Positions 1-7,568 of a DNA stretch of 64,000 nucleotides are shown here, piece after piece. Every line of letters starts with the position of its first letter. Positions within the stretch are counted from its first letter, which is position 1. A model generated the notes under the pieces. That model made no database searches, was not told where the DNA came from, and was given only the letters and a program-made list of their open reading frames with translations. Both the position numbers and the translations under genes were made by a program. The stretch is from Kocuria palustris. GTDB lineage: Bacteria; Actinomycetota; Actinomycetes; Actinomycetales; Micrococcaceae. The stretch is from positions 248,001 through 312,000 of the forward strand of contig NZ_VDOR01000002.1 of the NCBI RefSeq assembly GCF_007666205.1, given 5' to 3'.

Positions 1-277
1 CTTCGTCCTGGCCTTCGGCGGGCTGATCATGTCGCTGTTCATCGTGCGGCGCCGCGCCTGGGTCCGCGTGCGCACCGTGCAGACGCCCGACGGCCCGCGG
101 GCCGAGCTCGAGTACGCCCTGCTGGCCCGCGGCGAGGACCCGCGGCTGGAGGCGGAGGACGAGGCCCTGCTCGAGCTGTTCACGTCCGAGTGGGAGCAGA
201 CCGGCGTCCGGGAGGCCGCCGACGATGATGATCCGGAGGCGCGCAGCGCCCGGAAGGTGGGAGAATCGCGATCATGA
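1..277 (+). CDS. resB: Cytochrome c biogenesis protein ResB (Ccs1), C-terminal end
   Basis: This is the 3' end of a gene that begins before the window; the frame is open from base 2. The visible part is one hydrophobic stretch ending in the basic IVRRRAWVRV segment, then an acidic cytoplasmic tail of about 60 residues. That is the usual end of actinobacterial ResB, the membrane partner of CcsB in haem delivery to apocytochrome c. The stop overlaps the ccsB start (ATGA at 274-277), so the two are translationally coupled. The assignment rests mainly on the coupling to a clear ccsB, because only about 90 residues are present. Confidence 0.75.
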   Translation, partial: FVLAFGGLIMSLFIVRRRAWVRVRTVQTPDGPRAELEYALLARGEDPRLEAEDEALLELFTSEWEQTGVREAADDDDPEARSARKVGESRS

Positions 278-1404
278 GCACCGAAGTCAACACCGCGCTG
301 GGGACCTGGTCGGAGCTGTTCATGCTCCTGGCCGCCCTGGTCTACCTCTGCGTCTTCATCTGCTTCGCGTGGGACATGGCCTCCCACTCGAAGACCCTCG
401 CCGAGGCCGAGAAGGCGTCGGCGGCGCGCAGCGGGACCGCGAGCCGGCGGCAGCTCGTGGGCGCGGGCGCCGGCGGCAGCACCGCCGCCGGGCCGGCCCG
501 GGACGAAGCGGCGGACCGCGAGCGTCCGCGCGACGAGCGCAACGACTCCGGCGCCGGCACCCGCGCCGGCGGGTGGCGCAGCTCGGGAGCCGAGAAGCTC
601 GAGGGCCAGGTGGCCGACCCGCGGATGAGCTACGAGACCTCGGAGCGCCGCCCGGCGGCCCGCGCGGCCATCGTGCTCATGGTCATGGCCTTCGCGATCC
701 ATCTCGTGGCCGTCGTCATGCGCTCGATCGCCGCCTCGCGCGTGCCGTGGGGCAACATGTACGAGTTCTCCACCACGAGCGCGCTGATCATCGCCGGCAT
801 CTACCTGGTCCTGCTGATCCGCCGCGACCTGCGCTTCGTGGGCGTGCTGATCTCCGGTCTGGTCACCCTGCTGCTGACCATGGCCACGATCGCCTATCCC
901 ACGCCGGTCTCTCCGCTGCAGCCGGCGCTGCAGTCCTACTGGCTGATCATCCACGTCTCGATCGCGGTGGCCGCCTCCGCGATCTTCGCCGTGACGTTCG
1001 CGATGTCGGTGCTCCAGCTGATCCAGGACCGCCGCGAGCGCCGGATCCTCGCCGGCGGCGAGCCGGGCTGGGCGTTCATGCGCTCGGTGCCCTCGGCCAA
1101 GACCCTGGAGAACTTCGCCTACCGCCTCAACAGCGTGGGCTTCGTCTTCTGGACCTTCACCCTGGCTGCCGGCGCCATCTGGGCTCGCGATGCGTGGGGC
1201 CGCTACTGGGGCTGGGATCCCAAGGAGGTCTGGACCTTCGTGATCTGGGTGGTCTACGCGGCCTACCTCCACGCCCGCGCGACCCGCGGCTGGACCGGCA
1301 CCCGCTCGGCCTGGCTGTCGATCGCCGGCTTCCTGTGCGTGCTGTTCAACTACTTCATCGTGAACACCCTGTTCGAGGGCCTGCACTCCTACTCGGGCCT
1401 CTGA
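274..1404 (+). CDS. ccsB: Cytochrome c biogenesis protein CcsB (ResC/CcsA family)
   Basis: 376-residue polytopic membrane protein of system II cytochrome c maturation, which carries haem to the outer face of the membrane and, with ResB, attaches it to apocytochromes. There is one N-terminal membrane helix (about residues 10-35), a hydrophilic Ala/Arg/Glu-rich loop (40-125) that is long for the family, then about seven helices. The haem-handling tryptophan-rich motif WGRYWGWDPKEVW lies near residues 308-320, followed by a conserved HARATRGW segment. It starts inside the resB stop codon and ends 35 nt before a strong terminator, so it is the last gene of the resB-ccsB operon. Confidence 0.93.
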   Translation: MSTEVNTALGTWSELFMLLAALVYLCVFICFAWDMASHSKTLAEAEKASAARSGTASRRQLVGAGAGGSTAAGPARDEAADRERPRDERNDSGAGTRAGGWRSSGAEKLEGQVADPRMSYETSERRPAARAAIVLMVMAFAIHLVAVVMRSIAASRVPWGNMYEFSTTSALIIAGIYLVLLIRRDLRFVGVLISGLVTLLLTMATIAYPTPVSPLQPALQSYWLIIHVSIAVAASAIFAVTFAMSVLQLIQDRRERRILAGGEPGWAFMRSVPSAKTLENFAYRLNSVGFVFWTFTLAAGAIWARDAWGRYWGWDPKEVWTFVIWVVYAAYLHARATRGWTGTRSAWLSIAGFLCVLFNYFIVNTLFEGLHSYSGL

Positions 1405-1439
1405 GCCGGCCCCCGGCTCCGGCCGCTTCCTGAGATCAG

Positions 1440-1467
1440 GGGCCCCGCGTCGCATGACGCGGGGCCC
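1440..1467 (+). terminator. Rho-independent-type terminator after ccsB
   Basis: A 12-bp perfect G+C stem (arms 1440-1451 and 1456-1467) with a GCAT loop, 36 nt after the ccsB stop. There is no U-tract, as is common for high-G+C actinobacterial terminators. Confidence 0.75.
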
Positions 1468-1718
1468 TGCTGCCTCTCGGGCGGGGCCCGCCGGCTTCTG
1501 CGGCCCGACGACGGGCACGGCCGCCGGTTCTCCGCGGCCCTGCGGGGAGCGGGTGACCGCGGCATCCCGGCGGGCCCAGCAGCGTCGGGGCTCGCTCTCG
1601 CGGCAGCGTCTGCTGCTCGCCTGGCTGGCCGGACGGGCCGACCCGCAGGAGGCCCCGCGGCTCGATCCCTGGGGCTGAGCTGCGAGGGGACAGCCCGGGC
1701 GCGACGACGCGGCGGGGC
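1468..1718. other. Intergenic stretch between two convergent genes, no supported gene
   Basis: The region between the ccsB terminator and the end of the next minus-strand gene. A plus-strand reading frame of 74 codons (1454-1678) starts inside the terminator hairpin, lacks a ribosome binding site and is an Ala/Arg-rich product typical of chance open frames in high-G+C DNA. I do not call it a gene. Confidence 0.5.
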
Positions 1719-2126
1719 TCAGCGCGCGGAGGGACCGGGCCCGGGAGCGCTCGGCGCGTCGTCGTCCGGGTCCTGCGAGTCCGACGCCGGGTCCTGACCG
1801 GGCTGGCCCTGGCCCGACTGCTCACGGGCCTGCCGCTCGCGCTCGGCCTGGCGGCGCTGGCGATCCAGCTCGCGGAGGAACTCGGGGTCGTCGTCGGGGC
1901 CCCTGCCGCGGACCGGACCGGCGCCCGGGCGGGCATAGCGCGGGCGGCCCAGCGTCAGCCACAGGATGCCGCCGATGACCGGGAGCAGGAGGATGATCGC
2001 CAGCCAGGGGCCGCGGCGCAGGGCGCGGATGTCGCGGGGATCCGAGCGCGCGCAGTCGATCAGGGAGTAGATGATCACCCCGACGGCCAGGGCGATCACG
2101 CCGATGATGAGGATGGCTCGGATCAT
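1719..2126 (-). CDS. PLD nuclease N-terminal (PLDc_N) domain membrane protein
   Basis: 135 residues with two membrane helices (about 2-22 and 41-61) separated by DCARSDPRDIRAL, the pattern of the short PLDc_N domain found alone in many actinobacteria. The rest (65-135) is a charged Arg/Gln/Asp-rich, probably disordered tail. The first in-frame Met is 23 codons upstream, but the start at 2126 is preferred because a TACGAT -10 (2133-2138) ends 6 nt before it, as for many leaderless genes in this window. Function unknown; it stands alone on its strand. Confidence 0.8.
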   Translation of the reverse strand: MIRAILIIGVIALAVGVIIYSLIDCARSDPRDIRALRRGPWLAIILLLPVIGGILWLTLGRPRYARPGAGPVRGRGPDDDPEFLRELDRQRRQAERERQAREQSGQGQPGQDPASDSQDPDDDAPSAPGPGPSAR

Positions 2127-2191
2127 GGCCCCATCGTAGGCAGAGGCGCCGCCCGCTCCGGAATCGGAGCAGCCTCCGGCGACGGGGGACG

Positions 2192-3217
2192 TCACCGACG
2201 GGCGGCTCGCACGGGCTCATCGAGGCGCTGCGCGCTCGCGGGGACCGCGGCCTCCGCCGGGCTCCCGGCGCCGCGCGTCCGCTCCGGCCCCGAGGCGCCC
2301 TCGGGCCCCGCGGGGTCAGGATGGTCCGCGTCGCTCGGGCGGTGTGCTGCCTCCGGGCTCCTGCGGTGCTCGATGATCGACCAGACGACCGCGGCGCACC
2401 ACAGAGCGGCGATGACCGCAAGAGCGGCCTCGACCGCGGGGGCGGGCAGCGCGAGCGCCTCCGGGCCCATGAGCGTTCGGGCGTTCGTGAGCACGATCAG
2501 GCCCCCGACGGCGGGGCCGAGCACGCGAGCCGGGACGAAGCGCACGAGCGCTGCGGCGATCGGGGCGGCGATCGCCCCGCCGATCAGCAGGGCCAGCACC
2601 CAGGTGAGCTCGATGCCCTGGCTGCCCAGCGACAGCAGGAAGCCGAGCGAGGCGGCCACCGTGACCATGAACTCGGCGGTGTTCACCGAGCCCACGACCC
2701 GGCGCGGCTCCAGGCGGCCGTCGGCCAGCAGCGCCGGGGTGCCGACCGGGCCCCATCCGCCGCCCCCGGCCGCGTCCATGAAGCCGGCGAACAGGCCGAG
2801 CGGGGAGAGGAAGCTCGCGGGGACCCGATGCCCCAGCCGGTCCCGGCGCGGCCCCTTGAAGGTGAAGCGCAGCAGGATGTAGACGCCCAGGGCCAGCAGC
2901 ACCGTCGACATGAGGGGCCTGGCTGCGGAGGCGTCGAGGCTCGACAGCACGGTCGCCCCGAGGAAGCCCCCGACGGCCCCGGGGATGCCGATCCTGAGGA
3001 CCACACGCCGGTCGACGTTGCCGAAGCGCCAGTGCGAGAGACCGGAGATGAGCGTGGTGCCGACCTCCGCCAGATGGACGGTGGCCGAGGCGGCCGCCGG
3101 GTTCGCGCCGATCATCAGCAGCAGCGTCGTGGTCGTGACGCCGTAGGCCATGCCGAGGCCGCCGTCCACGAGCTGGGCGGCCAGGCCCACCAGGGCGATG
3201 AGGACCAGAGTGCGCAC
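2192..3217 (-). CDS. TauE/SafE family sulfite/organosulfonate exporter-type permease
   Basis: 341 residues, about eight membrane helices over residues 1-270, with the family N-terminal signature QLVDGGLGMAYG and the mid-protein GFMDAAGGGGWGP repeat of the same motif. The last 70 residues are a hydrophilic extension. Members move sulfite, sulfonates or related small anions; the substrate here cannot be read from sequence. The start is GTG with an AGGAGA site 5 nt away. It is divergent from an Rrf2 regulator, and this pairing suggests a role in sulfur metabolism under that regulator. Confidence 0.88.
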   Translation of the reverse strand: MRTLVLIALVGLAAQLVDGGLGMAYGVTTTTLLLMIGANPAAASATVHLAEVGTTLISGLSHWRFGNVDRRVVLRIGIPGAVGGFLGATVLSSLDASAARPLMSTVLLALGVYILLRFTFKGPRRDRLGHRVPASFLSPLGLFAGFMDAAGGGGWGPVGTPALLADGRLEPRRVVGSVNTAEFMVTVAASLGFLLSLGSQGIELTWVLALLIGGAIAAPIAAALVRFVPARVLGPAVGGLIVLTNARTLMGPEALALPAPAVEAALAVIAALWCAAVVWSIIEHRRSPEAAHRPSDADHPDPAGPEGASGPERTRGAGSPAEAAVPASAQRLDEPVRAARR

Positions 3218-3290
3218 GGGATTCTCCTGACGAGGACGGGCTGAGGGGCCGGAGGCCGGCCGGCCGGGGTGACCGCGGCGAAACCGGCAA

Positions 3291-3311
3291 ATCCCATGGG
3301 GAAGATGGGAA
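3291..3311. promoter_or_regulatory. Inverted repeat in the TauE/Rrf2 intergenic region, candidate operator
   Basis: ATCCCAT (3291-3297) and ATGGGAA (3305-3311) form an imperfect inverted repeat with a 7-nt spacer, in one of the few A/T-containing patches of a 158-nt divergent promoter region. Its position suits an Rrf2-dimer operator controlling both genes. This is inference from placement only. Confidence 0.35.
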
Positions 3312-3375
3312 ATGCGCCGGACCGAGCGTCACAGGGCCCCGGGACCGTCGTCAAAGACCGTGAAACAATCGACAC

Positions 3376-3897
3376 ATGGAGATCTCCGCCCGTGCCGAGT
3401 ACGCGATCAGGGCCATGCTCATGCTCGCCGAGGCCCATGCGGACGGGACCGCGGCGGTGCCCGCGCAGGTGCTGGCCCAGCGCCAGGAGCTGCCGGCCAA
3501 GTTCCTCGAGGTCATCCTGGGGCAGCTGCGCCGCGGGGGGCTGGTCGTCAGCCGCCGCGGGGCCGCCGGCGGATACCGGCTGGCGGCGGCGGCCGACGAG
3601 ATCATGATCGGCTCGGTCATCCGCACGGTGGAGGGCCCGCTGACCGGGGTCCGGGGGCAGCGCCCGTCCGACACGGCCTATGCCGGCCCGGCCGAGCACC
3701 TGCCGGTCGTCTGGGTCGCCCTGCGCGCCGCCATGCGCCGGGTCCTCGACGAGGTCTCCCTGGCCGAGGTCCTCAGCGGCAGGTTCCCCGAGCACATCCT
3801 CGCCCTGGCCGACGAGCCCGGCGCCTGGACCGACCGCTGGCCCGTCTCCCGGGATCCCCGCGGCCCAGGGCCGATCCCATCCGAGCCGGCGCCCTGA
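3376..3897 (+). CDS. Rrf2-family transcriptional regulator
   Basis: 173 residues. The N-terminal winged helix begins MEISARAEYAIRAMLMLAE and continues through LPAKFLEVILGQLRRGGLVVSRRGAAGGYRLA (about residues 38-70), all classic Rrf2. The protein contains no cysteine, so it cannot hold the iron-sulfur cluster of IscR or NsrR and is more like the CymR/cysteine-type regulators. A short Pro-rich tail follows residue 155. An AACAAT -10-like hexamer ends 6 nt before the ATG and no ribosome binding site is visible, suggesting a leaderless message. It is divergent from the TauE-type permease, its likely target. Confidence 0.88.
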   Translation: MEISARAEYAIRAMLMLAEAHADGTAAVPAQVLAQRQELPAKFLEVILGQLRRGGLVVSRRGAAGGYRLAAAADEIMIGSVIRTVEGPLTGVRGQRPSDTAYAGPAEHLPVVWVALRAAMRRVLDEVSLAEVLSGRFPEHILALADEPGAWTDRWPVSRDPRGPGPIPSEPAP

Positions 3898-3931
3898 GCC
3901 GACGTCCAGGGGCGGGGCCTAGACTGTCGCG

Positions 3932-4225
3932 GTGAGCTTCCTGAAGTACTCCGCCCTGCGCCTGGCCATCCTCGCCCTCGCGTTCGTGCTGTTCATGGCA
4001 CTGGACCTCGGCCTGCTCTTCTCGGGCCTCGCGGCCGTGATCGTGGCCTTCGCCGTGTGCTACCTGTTCTTCCCCCGGCTGCACATCGCCGCGAGCGAGG
4101 ACCTGCACCGCGCCGTCTCCCGCTCCCCGAAGCCGAGGGGCCGCGACCGGCTGCGCGACTCGGCTGAGGAGGACACCGAGGCCGAGGCCTACCGCCGCAG
4201 CAGGGACGACGAAGAGCTGCTCTGA
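3932..4225 (+). CDS. DUF4229 membrane protein
   Basis: 97 residues: two membrane helices (about 8-29 and 33-50) and a basic-then-acidic cytoplasmic tail. It matches the actinobacterial DUF4229 family, which is usually found beside menA, as here. The role is unknown; a link to quinone biosynthesis is inferred from conserved neighbourhood only. The start is GTG; a TAGACT -10 (3920-3925) ends 6 nt before it and there is no ribosome binding site, so the transcript is probably leaderless. It converges on menA. Confidence 0.85.
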   Translation: MSFLKYSALRLAILALAFVLFMALDLGLLFSGLAAVIVAFAVCYLFFPRLHIAASEDLHRAVSRSPKPRGRDRLRDSAEEDTEAEAYRRSRDDEELL

Positions 4226-4289
4226 CCCGTCGTCCCGCTCGACCGGAGGTCGGCCGCCGCACGGGCTGACCGACGCGCCGACCGGGGTC

Positions 4290-5171
4290 TCAGACCGCCT
4301 GGTGCAGCACCACCGCGGCCAGGAACAGCAGCGACCACACGAGGTTGAGGATCCCGCACTGCTTGAGCACGGGGATCAGCGCCGAGCGCTCGGTCGCCCA
4401 CAGCACCGTGCGGGAGGCGAGCACGCCGAGCGGGGCCGCCAGCAGCACCAGCAGGAACCACGGATTGCCCGGCAGCAGGAACAGGTGCAGCGCGAAGGCC
4501 AGCCCGATCTCCGCCGCGAAGACCACGCGGGCCCAGCGATCGCCGATCCGCACGGCCAGCGTCAGCTTCCCGACCTCGCGGTCGCCCGGGATGTCGCGGA
4601 TGTTGTTGGCCATCAGCAGGGCGCACGCGAACAGGCCGGTGGCCACCGCGGCGATCCAGGCCTCCAGGTTCAGCTCCCCGGCCTGGGTGAGGGTCGTGCC
4701 GAGCACGGCCACGAGCCCGAAGTAGACGAAGACCGCCAGGTCGCCGAAGCCGCGGTAGCCGTACGGCCAGGGCCCGCCCGTGTAGCCCCACGCCGCGAGC
4801 ACGGCCGAGGCGCCGATCACCAGGAACCACCACTGGCCCGACAGGGCGATCAGCACGAGGCCCGCCAGCATGGCCAGTCCGAAGCACGTCAGCGCCGCGG
4901 CGAGCACCTCCCGGGCAGTGGCCGCGCCTGAGCCGACCAGGCGCATGGGGCCCACGCGGTCGTCGTCCGTGCCCTTGATCCCGTCGGAGTAGTCGTTGGC
5001 GTAGTTGACGCCGATCTGCAGCAGCAGGGCCACCAGGAAGGCCAGCACCGCCCGGACGAGATCCGCGCCCCAGAGGGACTGCGCGGCGGCGGTGCCGGCG
5101 ATGACCGGCGCCAGGGCCATGGGCAGGGTGCGCAGGCGCGCGCCCTCGACCCACTGGGCGGGTGTTGCCAC
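4290..5171 (-). CDS. menA: 1,4-dihydroxy-2-naphthoate polyprenyltransferase MenA
   Basis: 293-residue UbiA-superfamily membrane enzyme that joins the polyprenyl chain to 1,4-dihydroxy-2-naphthoate to give demethylmenaquinone. Both Asp-rich prenyl-diphosphate motifs are present: NYANDYSDGIKGTDDD (about residues 75-90) and NNIRDIPGDREVGK (about 189-202). About eight helices span the rest. The GTG start is preceded by GAGGAGG at 8 nt, a strong site in contrast to the leaderless neighbours. It lies on the same strand as menE and menB, 87 nt downstream of menE. Confidence 0.95.
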   Translation of the reverse strand: MATPAQWVEGARLRTLPMALAPVIAGTAAAQSLWGADLVRAVLAFLVALLLQIGVNYANDYSDGIKGTDDDRVGPMRLVGSGAATAREVLAAALTCFGLAMLAGLVLIALSGQWWFLVIGASAVLAAWGYTGGPWPYGYRGFGDLAVFVYFGLVAVLGTTLTQAGELNLEAWIAAVATGLFACALLMANNIRDIPGDREVGKLTLAVRIGDRWARVVFAAEIGLAFALHLFLLPGNPWFLLVLLAAPLGVLASRTVLWATERSALIPVLKQCGILNLVWSLLFLAAVVLHQAV

Positions 5172-5258
5172 GGTCAGGACCTCCTCGGGACGGCGGGGAA
5201 CCGGCCCATCATTTCATGAGCGGCCGACGGCTCGGACCCCGCGGCCGGGGCGGCCGGC

Positions 5259-6527
5259 TCAGCCCCTGCGGCGCTCGAGCAGCGCGCGGATCGCGGCGCG
5301 GTCCGGCTTGCCGGTGGGCAGCAGGGGCAGCTTCCGCGCGAGCTCCCAGTGCTTGGGGACGGCGGGCGCCCCCAGGGCCTCGCGCACCGCCGCGGACAGG
5401 CGCTCGGTCAGCTCCCCGGCCGCCGCGGGATCGCCGTCGGCATCGCCGCCGGGACCGGGCTCGGGGACGATGAGGGCGGCGACCGCCTGGCCCCATCGCG
5501 GGTCCGGCAAGCCCAGGACGACGGCCTCGCGCACGTCCGGATCACGCAGCAGCTCCTGCGCCACGACGCCGGCCGAGACCTTGATCCCGCCCGTGACGAC
5601 GACGTCGTCGGCCCGCCCGGACACGCTCAGGCGACAGCCGTCCCAGCGCCCGAGGTCATCCGTGCGATACCAGCGCCGGCCGTCGATCACGCGCACGTGC
5701 CGGGCCGTCTGCGCCTCGTCGTCGAGATAGCCGGGGGTGACGACCTCGCCGCCGAGCCAGATGCGCCCCGCCGCGTCCTCCGGCCCGGGGGCCTGCTCGC
5801 CCTCCGGCGGCCCGTCGGGCTCCACCCGGACCCCGACCCCGTCGAGCGGGCGGCCGTCGTAGACGCAGCCGCCGCAGGTCTCGGACATGCCGTACGTGGT
5901 GACCACGCGGGCCCCGAGGCGCCGCGCGCGCTCGAGCAGCCGCGCGGAGGCCGCCGAGCCGCCGAGCAGCACCGCGTCGAACGCGGCGAGGGCGGTCCGG
6001 ACCTCGTGGCCGCCCGGCGCCTCGGCGGCCTCGACGAGCCGGGCCAACTGGGTCGGCACGAGGGAGACGTGGCGGACGGGGCCGTCCAGGCCCGCCGTCG
6101 CACGCGCGAACGCGGACGGGTCGAAGCTGCCCTCGGGCATCCCGACCGGGCGGGTGCCGGCCAGGGCGGAGCGGGCCAGCACCTGGATCCCGGCCACGTA
6201 GTGGGCGGGCAGGCACAGCAACCACTGCCCGTGCCCGCCGGTCCGCGCGGCCGTGGCCTCGCCCGAGGCCCGCAGCGACTCCGAGGTGAGCACCGTGCGC
6301 TTGGGGCGCCCGGTCGAGCCCGAGGTCGACACGACGACGGCCGGGCCCGGGCGCGAGAGCACCCCCTCGAGGCGCTCCAGCAGACCGGCGGGACCGCCCG
6401 GCTCGGCCGCCGAGCCGGGCCCGTCCAGGACCAGGACGTCGTCGGGCAGCCGGGCCGAGCGCGGCGCAGGAGCCGGGCTCCCGGGCAGGGCGGCGCCGCG
6501 CGCGTCATCCGGGGGCGGCGTCGGCAT
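5259..6527 (-). CDS. menE: o-Succinylbenzoate-CoA ligase MenE
   Basis: 422-residue ANL-superfamily adenylating enzyme that activates 2-succinylbenzoate with ATP and CoA. The P-loop STSGSTGRPKRTVL lies near residues 67-80, the TTYGMSETCGG substrate/adenylate motif near 213-223, the YRTDDLG hinge region near 285, and the catalytic C-terminal lysine is in PTGKPDR near 408. It is slightly short for the family, as is usual in actinobacteria. The ATG overlaps the menB stop by one base (TGATG), so menB-menE are translationally coupled. Confidence 0.93.
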   Translation of the reverse strand: MPTPPPDDARGAALPGSPAPAPRSARLPDDVLVLDGPGSAAEPGGPAGLLERLEGVLSRPGPAVVVSTSGSTGRPKRTVLTSESLRASGEATAARTGGHGQWLLCLPAHYVAGIQVLARSALAGTRPVGMPEGSFDPSAFARATAGLDGPVRHVSLVPTQLARLVEAAEAPGGHEVRTALAAFDAVLLGGSAASARLLERARRLGARVVTTYGMSETCGGCVYDGRPLDGVGVRVEPDGPPEGEQAPGPEDAAGRIWLGGEVVTPGYLDDEAQTARHVRVIDGRRWYRTDDLGRWDGCRLSVSGRADDVVVTGGIKVSAGVVAQELLRDPDVREAVVLGLPDPRWGQAVAALIVPEPGPGGDADGDPAAAGELTERLSAAVREALGAPAVPKHWELARKLPLLPTGKPDRAAIRALLERRRG

Positions 6528-7492
6528 CAGAAGTGGTACGGGAACGCGGACCAGTCCGGATCCCGCTTGCCCAGGAAGGCGTCGCGTCCCTCGACCGCCT
6601 CATCGGTCATGTAGGCCAGGCGCGTCGCCTCTCCGGCGAAGACCTGCTGGCCGACCATGCCGTCGTCGGGCAGGTTGAACGCGTACTTGAGCATGCGGAT
6701 CGCCTGGGGCGACTGTGCGCAGATCATGCGGCACCACTCGATCGCGGTGGCCTCGAGCTCGGCGTGGGGCACGACCTCGTTGACCGCCCCCCTGCGATGC
6801 ATGTCCTCGGCGGTGTGCTCCCTGGCCAGGAAGAAGATCTCCCGGGCGTTCTTCTGCCCCACCTGCCGCGCCAGCAGCGCGGAGCCGTAGCCGGCGTCGA
6901 ACGAGCCCACGGTGGCGTCCGTCTGCTTGAACATGCCGTGCTCGGCGGAGGCGAGGGTCAGATCGCACACGACGTGCAGCGAGTGCCCGCCGCCGGCGGC
7001 CCAGCCGGAGACCGCGGCGATCACCGGCTTGGGCATGGTGCGGATGAGGCGCTGGACCTCCAGGATGTGCAGCCTGCCCGCGCGGGCCGGATCCACCGAC
7101 TCGGCGGTCTCGCCCTGGGCGTACCGGTAGCCGTCGCGCCCGCGGATGCGCTGGTCGCCGCCCGAGCAGAAGGCCCAGCCGCCGTCCTTGGCCGAGGGGC
7201 CGTTGCCGGTCAGGACGACGGCCCCGACGTCCGAGCTCATCCGCGCGTGGTCCAGCACGCGGTAGAGCTCGTCGACGGTCCCGGGGCGGAAGGCGTTGCG
7301 GACCTCCGGGCGGTCGAAGGCCACCCGGACCCACGGCAGATCGCGCTCGATCGAGCCGTCCTCGCCGCGGCTCACGCCGCGGTGGTAGGTGATGTCGACG
7401 AGGTCCTCGAAGCCCTCGACGGTGCGCCACTGCACCGGGTCGAAGATCTCGGAGACCTGCGGGGGGAGCTGGGATGCGGAGGAGTCGTTCAC
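6527..7492 (-). CDS. menB: 1,4-dihydroxy-2-naphthoyl-CoA synthase MenB
   Basis: 321-residue crotonase-fold enzyme that cyclises succinylbenzoyl-CoA. Recognisable stretches are AFCSGGDQRIRG (oxyanion/active-site loop, about 119-130), SGWAAGGGHSLHVVCDL and the TDATVGSFDAGYGSALLARQVG segment carrying catalytic residues, ending in the typical DPDWSAFPYHF. The open frame continues far upstream, but similarity begins at the GTG at 7492. A TAGACT -10 (7500-7505) ends 7 nt before this start with no ribosome binding site, so a leaderless mRNA is likely. First gene of menB-menE-menA. Confidence 0.96.
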   Translation of the reverse strand: MNDSSASQLPPQVSEIFDPVQWRTVEGFEDLVDITYHRGVSRGEDGSIERDLPWVRVAFDRPEVRNAFRPGTVDELYRVLDHARMSSDVGAVVLTGNGPSAKDGGWAFCSGGDQRIRGRDGYRYAQGETAESVDPARAGRLHILEVQRLIRTMPKPVIAAVSGWAAGGGHSLHVVCDLTLASAEHGMFKQTDATVGSFDAGYGSALLARQVGQKNAREIFFLAREHTAEDMHRRGAVNEVVPHAELEATAIEWCRMICAQSPQAIRMLKYAFNLPDDGMVGQQVFAGEATRLAYMTDEAVEGRDAFLGKRDPDWSAFPYHF

Positions 7493-7568
7493 ACGGGGCA
7501 GTCTACGAGCCGCCCGCATCGACCGCCCCGGCCCGGGCCCGCCCGATGCGGGTGGGAGACTGGAGCCC

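Noticed and set aside
1454-1678. 74-codon ORF after ccsB
   Set aside because: It starts in the terminator hairpin, has no ribosome binding site or leaderless promoter and has chance-like composition.
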